42,762 nt of DNA from assembly GCA_041485845.1 (NCBI GenBank), contig JBGPKH010000003.1, positions 1 to 42,762 of the forward strand. Reading direction: 5' to 3'. The notes beneath the pieces were generated by a model, which saw only the letters and a program-made list of their open reading frames with translations, was not told the DNA's origin and did not search any database. A program made the position numbers and the translations under genes. The DNA comes from OMOG01 sp041485845 (GTDB lineage Bacteria > Acidobacteriota > Terriglobia > Bryobacterales > Bryobacteraceae). How positions within the stretch are numbered: the stretch's first letter is position 1; each line of letters opens with the position of its first letter. Shown one piece after another: positions 1 to 10,240 of this stretch.

Positions 1-1
1 G

Positions 2-1321
2 TTTCTGATCACGCTGGTCACCGGCATCCTGCTGATGTTCTACTACAAGCCCTACCCGGAGGCCGCCTACCAATCCATCAAGGACATCCATTTCGTGGTG
101 CCCACCGGCCGCTTCATCCGCAACATTCACCGCTGGGCCGCGAACGTGATGGTGGTGACCGTGATCCTGCACATGGCGCGGGCCTTCTACACGGCGGCGT
201 ACCGCCGGCCGCGCGAGTTCAACTGGTTGATGGGAATGGGGCTGCTGGTCACCACGCTCGGCCTCTCCTTCACCGGCTACTTGTTGCCCTGGGATCAACT
301 GGCCTACTGGGCCATCACCATCGGCGCCAACATCGCGCAATCGCCGCGCGAGGTCACCGACGCCATCGGCCTGACGGCTTACTTCGATCCGGGCGGCTTC
401 CAGCGCCTGCTGCTGCTCGGCTCGGACACGGTCGGCGCTGAGGCGCTCATCCGCTTCTTCCTGCTGCACGTCATGATCCTCCCGCTGGCATTGATCGCGC
501 TGATGTCGGTACACTTCTGGCGCGTCCGCAAAGATGGCGGACTGGCCCGCCCGGCGGACGCCGACCAGCGATTGGGCCCTCCTCCGGGCGATACCTACCC
601 GGTGTTCACGCAGGCCCCCGAGAAGACTTACCAACTTGCCGCCATCGTGCGCGGCCGCACCGCGGCGGTGGGACGCGGCCCCGAGAATACCGTGCCTTCC
701 ATGCCGCACCTGTTCTACGCTGAGATGGGCGTGCTGATGCTCACGCTGTTCGTGTGCCTGGCGCTCTCGCTGGTCTCGGACGCGCCCCTGAAAGAACTGG
801 CCAATCCCGCGGTGCCGGAGAACCCGGCGAAGGCGCCGTGGTATTTCCTCGGCCTTCAGGAGCTCGTCTCGTTCTCCGCGTTCATGGGCGGCGTGGGCGT
901 CCCGGCCATCGTGCTGCTCGGGCTGGCTCTCATTCCCTACCTGGACCGCGAAACCAGGGGCACGGGCGAATGGTTCGGCGGACCGGGCGGTTGGCCGCTG
1001 GTGAAACGGTCGCTGGCCATCGGCTTCGGCGCAGCGCTCGGGATCGAGAGCTTCGTCATCCGCTTCGGCTGGATTCGCGAATGGTGGCTCAAGGCGCCGC
1101 AGCTCCTCGTGACGGCGCTGAATCCGGGTACGCTGTTGACCCTGGTCTACGGCCTGTACTCGGTCTACCTGGTCAAGCGCTATCAATCGACGCGCGCCGG
1201 CGCGCTCGGGCTGTTCACGTGCTTCCTGTGCGGCTTCCTCGTCCTGACCGTCATCGGAACGTATTTCCGCGGGCCGAACTGGGCGTTCTACTGGTCGCCC
1301 TCGGAGTGGCCGAGGCATTGA
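2..1321 (+). CDS. bc-type cytochrome b subunit, fused N- and C-domain (5' partial)
   Basis: This is the membrane quinol-oxidising subunit of a cytochrome bc complex. The reading frame is open from base 2, so the start and the first part of helix A lie outside the window. Two haem-ligand pairs are visible, His32/His46 and His145/His160, counted from the Met codon at base 35. The 13- and 14-residue spacings are those of cytochrome b/b6. The quinol-site segment reads KAPWYFLG near residue 267 where mitochondrial and b6f proteins have PEWY. The remaining C-terminal part carries several further membrane segments, so the b6 and subunit IV parts appear fused. The gene ends 4 bases before the multihaem cytochrome c, so they are probably co-transcribed. 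A Rieske protein gene is expected just upstream of the window, which is inference. The family is certain; the partner enzyme is inferred from the neighbours. Confidence 0.93.
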   Translation, partial: FLITLVTGILLMFYYKPYPEAAYQSIKDIHFVVPTGRFIRNIHRWAANVMVVTVILHMARAFYTAAYRRPREFNWLMGMGLLVTTLGLSFTGYLLPWDQLAYWAITIGANIAQSPREVTDAIGLTAYFDPGGFQRLLLLGSDTVGAEALIRFFLLHVMILPLALIALMSVHFWRVRKDGGLARPADADQRLGPPPGDTYPVFTQAPEKTYQLAAIVRGRTAAVGRGPENTVPSMPHLFYAEMGVLMLTLFVCLALSLVSDAPLKELANPAVPENPAKAPWYFLGLQELVSFSAFMGGVGVPAIVLLGLALIPYLDRETRGTGEWFGGPGGWPLVKRSLAIGFGAALGIESFVIRFGWIREWWLKAPQLLVTALNPGTLLTLVYGLYSVYLVKRYQSTRAGALGLFTCFLCGFLVLTVIGTYFRGPNWAFYWSPSEWPRH

Positions 1322-1325
1322 CGCC

Positions 1326-3209
1326 ATGAAGAACAAGTACCTCTTGTTGATCTCGAGCCTCGGAGTCCTGGTGCTGCTGATGGCAGCAGCGTGGCAGGAG
1401 AGTTTCCGCCGCGAATGGCGGCAGGTGCAGGCCGCCGGCAGGACGGACGAAGGCGCGATCCCGGTGCAGCTTCGCCAGATCGTCAATCCGGCGCTGCAGT
1501 CCAACGACCGCTGCGTCTCCTGTCACGTCGCCATGGGCCCCGGCGAGCAGAGCGTCGGCGGATCCAAACTGCTGGCGCCGCACAAGCCGGTGGTCCACGA
1601 CCCCGCCGACTACGGCTGCACGGTATGCCACGGCGGCCAAGGCGCCGCCACCGACAAGGCCGATGCGCACGGCGAGGTGGAATTCTGGCCCCAGCCGATG
1701 CTGCCCGCGCGCTACAGCTACGCCGGCTGCGGCGCCTGCCACTCGGCGCTCGGCGTGCCGGAGAAGGAACAGATGCTCCAGGCGGGTCTGGCCTTCGAGC
1801 GGCTCGACTGTCTCACCTGCCATCGCGTGGAGGGCCGCGGCGGAACCATCCGGCCCGGTGGCGCCGGCATGGAAGGACCCGACCTCTCGCGCTCCGGCCT
1901 TGTGGGCTACGACCGCGAATGGTACCCGAAGCACCTCGACAAAGCCGCGAAGGCCGCTGAAGGTCCCTGGAAGACTTTCGCGTCGATCACCGAAAACGAC
2001 CGCTCGCTGCTGGCGCTCTATCTGGCGACTAGATCCGGCGCTTCCCGGCTGGTCGAGGCGAAAAGCGTCTTTCATTCCGCGGGCTGCCTGGGCTGTCACA
2101 AGGTGAGCGGAGTGGGCGGCGAGGAAGGTCTCGATCTGTCGCGCGCCGGCGAAAAGGACCCCGGCCAGATCGACTTCACCTGGGTCCCCGGCGCAGCCGT
2201 GGAGAGGGGACGTCAACCCGCGCTCGCGAACTGGCTAGGCGAGCACTTCCGCTCGCCCGGGGCGCTCGTGGCCGGATCGCAGATGCCGATCCTGGGCCTC
2301 TCGGAAAGCGACATCGACCTGCTCACCATGTACGTCCTCTCGCTGCGCCGCCGCGACATGCCCGCTACCTACACGCCCAAGGACCGCGTGCGCGCCGTGC
2401 GCTTCGGCGAGCGCGAGTTCGCCGCCGACGGCGCGACCATCTTCGGCGCATTCTGTGCAGGCTGTCACGGTCCCGACGGAATGGGCCGGCGCTCCCCCGG
2501 AATGGCCCGATTTCCGGCGATCGCCAACCCCGATTTCCAATCGCGCGTGAGCGACGACTTTCTCACCCAGACGATCACGCACGGCCGCCCGGGACGCCGC
2601 ATGCCGGCGTGGGGCGAGCTCACCGGCGGTCTGCGGCCGGAAGAAATCGCCAAGGTAGTCCAGCACCTGCGTTCGCTGAGTGGGGTGTCTCCGAAGGCGG
2701 ACCCCCTGCCGCCGCGCTGGCTTCAGTCCGGCGCCGCGCCGGGACGGGGGCTTCAGGCCGGCGCTGCACCGCCGCGTGGGGTTCAGGCCGGCGCCGCCCT
2801 GGGGCGCGTGGTTCAGGCCGACTCCGCACCGCCGCGGGGGGGTCAGGCCGACGCCGCGCCGGGGCGGGGGGTTCAGGCCGACTCCGCACCGCCGCAGGGG
2901 GTTCAGGCCGACGCCGGGTTGGGGCGGGGGGTTCAGACCGGCGCCGCGCTGGGACGGCAGTTGTTCGCCGCCTCCTGCTCCGGCTGCCACGGCCAGAAGG
3001 GCGAAGGCGGCGAGGGGCCCGCGCTCAACAATCCGGTTCTGCTGGCCAACGCCACCGACACCTACCTGGTGGAGACCATCGCCAACGGCCGCCGCGGCAC
3101 GGCCATGCCGGCCTTCGGCACTCCGTCGGCCGCGCACCCCACTTACAGCCGTGGAGAGATCGAAGCGATAGCGGCCTACGTTCGCGCATGGGCCGGGAGT
3201 AAACGATGA
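1326..3209 (+). CDS. seven-haem periplasmic cytochrome c
   Basis: This 627-residue protein has one N-terminal hydrophobic segment (about residues 4-22), which is a signal peptide or anchor. It has seven CXXCH haem c sites: Cys63, 98, 135, 162, 254, 377 and 551 begin them. The first four are close together and form a multihaem head. The fifth sits in a separate mono-haem domain. The last two (CAGCH and CSGCH) are typical class I cytochrome c domains with a downstream Met in a MPAWG or MPAFG context. The last two domains are joined by an 80-residue linker of eight 10-residue repeats (466-545). The gene lies between cytochrome b and the Mo-enzyme genes, so its likely role is to carry electrons between the bc complex and the periplasmic oxidoreductase. 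That role is inferred from position. I do not know a named family with this exact haem layout. Confidence 0.9.
   Translation: MKNKYLLLISSLGVLVLLMAAAWQESFRREWRQVQAAGRTDEGAIPVQLRQIVNPALQSNDRCVSCHVAMGPGEQSVGGSKLLAPHKPVVHDPADYGCTVCHGGQGAATDKADAHGEVEFWPQPMLPARYSYAGCGACHSALGVPEKEQMLQAGLAFERLDCLTCHRVEGRGGTIRPGGAGMEGPDLSRSGLVGYDREWYPKHLDKAAKAAEGPWKTFASITENDRSLLALYLATRSGASRLVEAKSVFHSAGCLGCHKVSGVGGEEGLDLSRAGEKDPGQIDFTWVPGAAVERGRQPALANWLGEHFRSPGALVAGSQMPILGLSESDIDLLTMYVLSLRRRDMPATYTPKDRVRAVRFGEREFAADGATIFGAFCAGCHGPDGMGRRSPGMARFPAIANPDFQSRVSDDFLTQTITHGRPGRRMPAWGELTGGLRPEEIAKVVQHLRSLSGVSPKADPLPPRWLQSGAAPGRGLQAGAAPPRGVQAGAALGRVVQADSAPPRGGQADAAPGRGVQADSAPPQGVQADAGLGRGVQTGAALGRQLFAASCSGCHGQKGEGGEGPALNNPVLLANATDTYLVETIANGRRGTAMPAFGTPSAAHPTYSRGEIEAIAAYVRAWAGSKR
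2721..2960 (+). repeat. in-frame 30-bp minisatellite, 8 units, inside the cytochrome c gene
   Basis: Eight 30-bp units run without interruption from 2721 and encode (L/V)Q(A/S)(G/D)-AAP-(G/P)RG-like decapeptides. Units 4 and 6 (2811-2840 and 2871-2900) differ at one base, and units 4-7 alternate in two types, which suggests a 60-bp higher-order period. The flanking 2703-2720 looks like a partial, more diverged unit. The repeat core (TTCAGGCCGGCGCC) resembles the intergenic hairpin repeat at 3375-3390, which suggests a common source. That link is an inference. Confidence 0.92.
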
Positions 3210-3481
3210 GCTTCACCGCCACCAACTACGGACTCTGCGGCATGCACACCCTCGGCCACGCATGGGCGCGGCGAGATGGAAGCGATTGCCGCATGTGTTC
3301 GGGCGTGGGCCGAACCCGCGCCGACGTCCGCTGCCGCCGATCGCCGAACAAAGGTCGAGACGAGTCTCGACCCAGCAGGCTGAAGCCTGCGCCACCATCC
3401 CGCATTGGCGAAATCCGTCACTCAATTCCGCGAGCCTCAAGCCATAGCGGCCTATGTTCGCGCATGGGCCGGGAGTAAACG
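3210..3481 (+). repeat. intergenic spacer built from decayed copies of the cytochrome c gene tail
   Basis: The spacer between the cytochrome c stop and the Mo-subunit start holds no convincing gene. It contains two extra copies of the last codons of the cytochrome c gene. One is at about 3260-3318 and reads EMEAIAACVRAWA in the right frame. The other, at 3443-3485, matches 3167-3209 almost base for base and ends in the same stop. In this last copy the TGA overlaps the ATG of the Mo-subunit gene (ATGA). The first stop at 3207-3209 also overlaps an ATG. The simplest reading is that the two genes once overlapped directly and that the spacer arose by tandem duplication, with later insertion of a hairpin repeat. 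Confidence 0.85.
3353..3390. repeat. pair of short perfect hairpins (interspersed repeat)
   Basis: There are two perfect inverted repeats side by side: 3353-3372 with 9-bp arms and a 2-base centre, and 3375-3390 with 7-bp arms (GCAGGCT and AGCCTGC) and a GA centre. The design is like the array at 8174-8263, so this is probably a member of the same class of intergenic hairpin elements. There is no T-run, so it is not a typical terminator. Confidence 0.75.
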
Positions 3482-6931
<3,450 letters not shown>

Positions 6932-6934
6932 CAC

Positions 6935-8062
6935 ATGGCACGCGTATACAACTGGCAGATCCGCCGCGAGATGTCCTACTGGTATCCGGAGAGCCGCCCG
7001 CAGAAGCAGTTCGCCGCGGTTTTCGATATCAACAAGTGCATCGCGTGCCAGACCTGCGCACTGGCCTGCAAGACCACGTGGACCTCGGGCCGCGGCCAGG
7101 AGTACATGCTGTGGAACAACGTGGAATCCAAGCCGTACGGCTGCTACCCGCTGGCCTGGGACCTCAAGCTGCTCGAGATGCTCAACGGCGGCGACTGGCA
7201 CGGCAACCAGTACGCCGGCCAGACCATCTTCGAATCCGCGCCCGCCGGCGAGCGGGTGCTCGGCTGGCGGCCGGAGTCGCAGGACTACGCCAATCCCAAT
7301 GTCGGCGAGGACGATTGCACGGGCCAGGTGGATCACGGGGCGAGCATGTCGCTGCCGCACATGAACTGGTTCTTCTACCTCGCCCGCATCTGCAATCACT
7401 GCACCTATCCGGGCTGCCTGGCTTCGTGCCCGCGCGGCTCCATTTACAAGCGTCCCGAAGACGGCATCGTGCTGGTGGACCAGGGCCGCTGCCGCGGATA
7501 CCAGGAGTGCGTGCGCGGCTGTCCTTATAAGAAGGTGTTCTACAACGCCCTCACAGGGACCTCCGAAAAGTGCATCGCCTGCTTCCCCAAGATCGAGCAG
7601 GGGCTCCAGCCGCAGTGCTTCGTGAACTGCATCGGTAAGATCCGGATGGCCGGCTTCATTTCCAAGCCCGAGCAGGCGCGGCCCGACAATCCCATCGACT
7701 ACCTGGTGCACATCCGCAAGGTTGCGCTCCCGTTGTTTCCCCAGTTCGGCCTGGAACCGAACGTCTACTACATCCCGCCGATCCACGTACCCACTCCTTT
7801 CACCCGCCAGATGTTCGGCCCCGGCGTGGACGAAGCCGTCAAGACCTACCGCAATGCGCCCAACGACAAGGACCTCTCCAGCCTGCTGTGTCTGTTCGGG
7901 TCGGGCGAAATGACGATGCCGCGCTGGAAGCGTCAGGGCGACACGGCCATCGGTCTCGACGAAAAAGGAGCCGCGTTGACGCAGGTCCCGCTCAACGAGC
8001 CGGTCCACATCCGCCCGGCGTTCGACAAGCTTTACCAGATCCAACGCACGAACTGTCCGTAA
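6935..8062 (+). CDS. iron-sulfur beta subunit of the Mo enzyme (NarH-like)
   Basis: This 375-residue electron-transfer subunit has four Cys-rich groups. Group 1 is Cys35/38/41/45 and group 2 is Cys153/156/161/165. Group 3 is Cys186/192/196, with Tyr189 where a fourth Cys would be. Group 4 is Cys213/216/228/232. A non-Cys residue at the Tyr189 position is the mark of the [3Fe-4S] cluster in NarH and type II relatives (CRGYQECVRGCPYKK here). Three [4Fe-4S] clusters and one [3Fe-4S] cluster are therefore predicted. There is no signal peptide, so export by hitch-hiking with the Tat-tagged alpha subunit is expected, as known for this family. An AAGGAGG ribosome-binding site lies in the last codons of the alpha gene, just before the ATG. 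Confidence 0.94.
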   Translation: MARVYNWQIRREMSYWYPESRPQKQFAAVFDINKCIACQTCALACKTTWTSGRGQEYMLWNNVESKPYGCYPLAWDLKLLEMLNGGDWHGNQYAGQTIFESAPAGERVLGWRPESQDYANPNVGEDDCTGQVDHGASMSLPHMNWFFYLARICNHCTYPGCLASCPRGSIYKRPEDGIVLVDQGRCRGYQECVRGCPYKKVFYNALTGTSEKCIACFPKIEQGLQPQCFVNCIGKIRMAGFISKPEQARPDNPIDYLVHIRKVALPLFPQFGLEPNVYYIPPIHVPTPFTRQMFGPGVDEAVKTYRNAPNDKDLSSLLCLFGSGEMTMPRWKRQGDTAIGLDEKGAALTQVPLNEPVHIRPAFDKLYQIQRTNCP

Positions 8063-8173
8063 GGGCTTGGTCATGAAACAACCTTTTCATCGCTCCCTTT
8101 GGTCGCAGCTCAGTAACGCACCTCTTGCTGGATACCGAAAGCCAAGGGTCTGTCAGGACATGACTGTTCCAGT
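8063..8173. other. spacer between beta and gamma genes, possible interspersed repeat
   Basis: No gene is supported here. A frame open from base 8067 would extend the gamma-subunit gene upstream through this spacer and the hairpin array, but that stretch has no protein-like features. The segment around 8085-8130 reads, on the minus strand, GAGCTGCGACCAAAGGGAGC. This looks like a dispersed intergenic motif I associate with Solibacter-type genomes. That association is from memory and was not tested. Confidence 0.35.
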
Positions 8174-8263
8174 TGTGGGGCAGCTTGGCAAGCTGCGTGA
8201 CGGTTGTCAACCGTCACGTGGGCCGATTGGCAATCGGCCCGCAGGTTACCAACCTGCCCCACA
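8174..8263. repeat. array of four perfect hairpins nested in an outer inverted repeat
   Basis: Four back-to-back perfect inverted repeats each have a 3-base centre: 8180-8196 (7-bp arms, centre GGC), 8197-8217 (9-bp arms, centre GTC), 8220-8240 (9-bp arms, centre GGC) and 8241-8257 (7-bp arms, centre ACC). The whole array is bracketed by TGTGGGG (8174-8180) and CCCCACA (8257-8263), which are themselves complementary. It ends one base before the gamma-subunit start codon, in a stretch that would also hold the ribosome-binding site. It could be a mobile-type intergenic repeat, or a transcript structure that separates beta from gamma expression. Confidence 0.9.
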
Positions 8264-8264
8264 G

Positions 8265-9128
8265 ATGCGCGTACCGAAGTCTTTCATCCCCGCGATCGCC
8301 TGCATCGCGGCGTTTGCCGCCGGGTGCAGCCGCCCGGCTCCGCACTCGCTCGAGGTCGTGAGCATGCCGGCGGCGAAGATCCCGCTCGATCCCGCCGATG
8401 CGGCGTGGAGCGGATTGCCCGTTCACGCCGCCAAGCTCCTCCCGCAGGACCTCGTCGATCCGCGGCTCATGAAGCCGTCCACGCCGGAGGTCCGCGTGCA
8501 GTCGCTGAACAACGGCGCGGAGATCGGCTTCCGCCTGGAGTGGGTGGACGTCACCCCCAACGACCTGCCGGGCACGGGCCGCTTTCTCGACGGGTGCGCC
8601 GTGCAACTTCCTCGCAAGCTCGAAGCCGATGCGCCCGATCCCCAGATGGGACAGGCCGGCCGCACCGTGGAGATCGCCTTCTGGCGCGCCGACTGGCAGG
8701 CGTCGGTGAATGGCCGCAAGGACTCTTTGCAGGCGCTCTACCCGAATGCCACCTCGGATCACTATCCCTTCGAATCTCAGGCGCTGGAAGCGGGCTCCGC
8801 GGCGCAGAAGGAGATGGCGCTGCGCTACGCTCCGGCCGCGGCGCTGGGCAATCGCCGCGTGGGGCCGCGCGAGTTTCCGGTGGAGGATCTCATCGCCGAA
8901 GGTCCCGGTTCGCTCGCGCCCGCGGCGGCCACCACTTCGCGCGGCCGGGGCATTCGCACCAAGGATGGCTGGTCGGTGGTGCTGGTGCGGCGCTACCCCG
9001 AAGGACTCACCGCCAAGACGCGAACCCAGATTGCCTTCGCCGTGTGGGACGGCTCGCAGCAGGAGGTGGGCGCGCGCAAGATGCGCAGCGGCTGGATCCC
9101 GCTGGTCGCCAGGGAGGCTGGCAAATGA
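8265..9128 (+). CDS. haem-binding gamma subunit lipoprotein (ethylbenzene dehydrogenase-type domain)
   Basis: The chosen ATG at 8265 gives 287 residues. These begin with a lipoprotein signal: MRVPK, a hydrophobic stretch, then the lipobox FAAGC with Cys21. The longer frame upstream only translates hairpin repeats, so it was not used. The rest is the EB_dh domain found in the gamma subunits of ethylbenzene dehydrogenase and of selenate, chlorate and dimethylsulfide enzymes, where it binds one haem b through Met and Lys. Candidate ligands are the Met in DPQMGQ and the Lys in ARKMRSGW. A lipid anchor would tie the enzyme to the periplasmic face of a membrane. Ribosome entry is unclear because the hairpin array abuts the start. 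The stop overlaps the next gene's ATG by 4 bases (ATGA). Confidence 0.88.
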   Translation: MRVPKSFIPAIACIAAFAAGCSRPAPHSLEVVSMPAAKIPLDPADAAWSGLPVHAAKLLPQDLVDPRLMKPSTPEVRVQSLNNGAEIGFRLEWVDVTPNDLPGTGRFLDGCAVQLPRKLEADAPDPQMGQAGRTVEIAFWRADWQASVNGRKDSLQALYPNATSDHYPFESQALEAGSAAQKEMALRYAPAAALGNRRVGPREFPVEDLIAEGPGSLAPAAATTSRGRGIRTKDGWSVVLVRRYPEGLTAKTRTQIAFAVWDGSQQEVGARKMRSGWIPLVAREAGK

Positions 9129-9757
9129 TCCAACAACTCATCCGCCAGGCGGCCGAGTGGCGCCTCCTCGGTCTGCTGCTGGAATGCCCCGATGAGAGAT
9201 GGCGGGAGCACGTCCGCGATCTCGCGGCGGCCGTCGCCGACCCCGTGCTGGCGTCTGCCGCCGCGCAGGCGCTGGAGCTCGCGAGCGAAGGACTCTACCA
9301 CTCGGCCTTCGGTCCCGGCGGACCCGCAGCGCCCCGCGAAGTGAGCTACTGCGACTCGGTCCAATTCGGATATCTGCTGTCGGAGCTCGAGGCTTACTAC
9401 GACGCGTTCGCGTACCATCCGGCCACCGCGGAAGCCGCCGATCACATCTCGGTCGAGGCGGGCTTCGTCTCCTTCCTGCTCCTCAAAGAAGCGTACGCCC
9501 ACGCTGCGGAGGACCCGGAATCCGCGGCCGTGACAGCGGAAGCCCGGCAGACGTTTCTCCGTGAGCATCTCGCCTGGGTCGCCGAGCCCCTCGCCGGCCG
9601 CCTGGAGGACTCTGCGATGGAATACCTGTCGCTGGCCGGCCGATCGCTTCTCGAAAGGGTAGGCCCTTCGCGAGAGCGACGAGCCCTTCCGGGGAGCATC
9701 CTCCCGATCCTGCCGCAGGAAGGCGAATTCCGCTGCGGGAGCGACGACCCTGCGTAG
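9125..9757 (+). CDS. TorD/NarJ-type molybdoenzyme maturation chaperone
   Basis: This 210-residue, mostly helical cytoplasmic protein starts at ATG 9125, overlapping the gamma-subunit stop. Conserved-looking features are the N-terminal RLLGLLLECPDERW segment, the central YCDSVQFGYLLSELEAYYDAFAY segment and the PATAEAADHISVEAGFVSFLL segment. Together these match the TorD/DmsD/NarJ chaperone family, which holds the apo-catalytic subunit until the cofactor is inserted and so gates Tat export. Its place as the last gene of the Mo-enzyme operon fits that job. The in-frame sequence upstream of the ATG is only the other frame of the gamma gene. Confidence 0.87.
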   Translation: MIQQLIRQAAEWRLLGLLLECPDERWREHVRDLAAAVADPVLASAAAQALELASEGLYHSAFGPGGPAAPREVSYCDSVQFGYLLSELEAYYDAFAYHPATAEAADHISVEAGFVSFLLLKEAYAHAAEDPESAAVTAEARQTFLREHLAWVAEPLAGRLEDSAMEYLSLAGRSLLERVGPSRERRALPGSILPILPQEGEFRCGSDDPA

Positions 9758-10240
9758 CATCCCAGCATGCCGGAGGGAATTCAGTGGTGACATCGGCGGG
9801 CGGGGGCGCATGGGACGCCAAAAATGTATCACAGGGGCCATGGCGGTTCGTGACGGACTGTATCTGCTATTCGACCGGTAGTGACGCAGCCGCAACTGCC
9901 GGGGCCACTCAGCGGGGATCTTCCGCGTACCGGTTGGCCGAGTCAGTTCCACGCGTAGCCGATATATTCGTCCAAGTGCCAGTCATCGTCTACCTTGCAG
10001 AGCCGTCGCTCATCATAGGAGCAGTGTCATGGGCCACAGCGGCGGCCCAGTCAGCGAGTGGCGGCGCTACCTGCGAGATTTTAGAAAAAAAGCGTTTCGA
10101 CGCAATTATTTCCGATATGGGACGGAAGGAGGGACCAAGAGAGGGGTACGTGCTGCTTGAGGCCTTAAGGGCGCAGGGTGACCAGACCCCCAGCACAAAA
10201 GAGCCCTTCGACGCATTCTACCATCGGGTCGGTATTCTCA
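9758..10240. other. gene-poor spacer with a low-GC patch
   Basis: No intact gene was found between the chaperone gene and the end of the Hsp70 gene on the other strand. A 199-codon frame runs through it (9784-10383), but only 10075-10191 looks like protein. The GC content drops locally around 10080-10120, unlike the flanks, which suggests foreign or decayed DNA. Confidence 0.6.
10075..10191 (+). pseudogene. fragment of a response-regulator receiver domain
   Basis: About 39 residues (EILEKKRFDAIISDMGRKEG through LLEALRAQGDQTP) match the central part of a receiver domain. They hold the phospho-acceptor region FDAIISD and the following helix. The upstream acidic pocket and the downstream Lys strand are missing. 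The surrounding frame does not look like protein, so this is a remnant and not a working gene. Confidence 0.6.

Noticed and set aside
2721..2960. CRISPR-like array
   Set aside because: The units are contiguous without spacers and lie in frame inside a gene, which makes it a minisatellite.
3206..3478. A 90-codon plus-strand gene between the cytochrome c and alpha-subunit genes
   Set aside because: Its sequence is explained by duplicated gene tails and hairpin repeats. No protein-like pattern is present.
9840..9952. A minus-strand string with LRLRHY, recalling the N-terminus of tyrosine integrases
   Set aside because: Only about six residues match and the continuation does not, so it is too weak to call.
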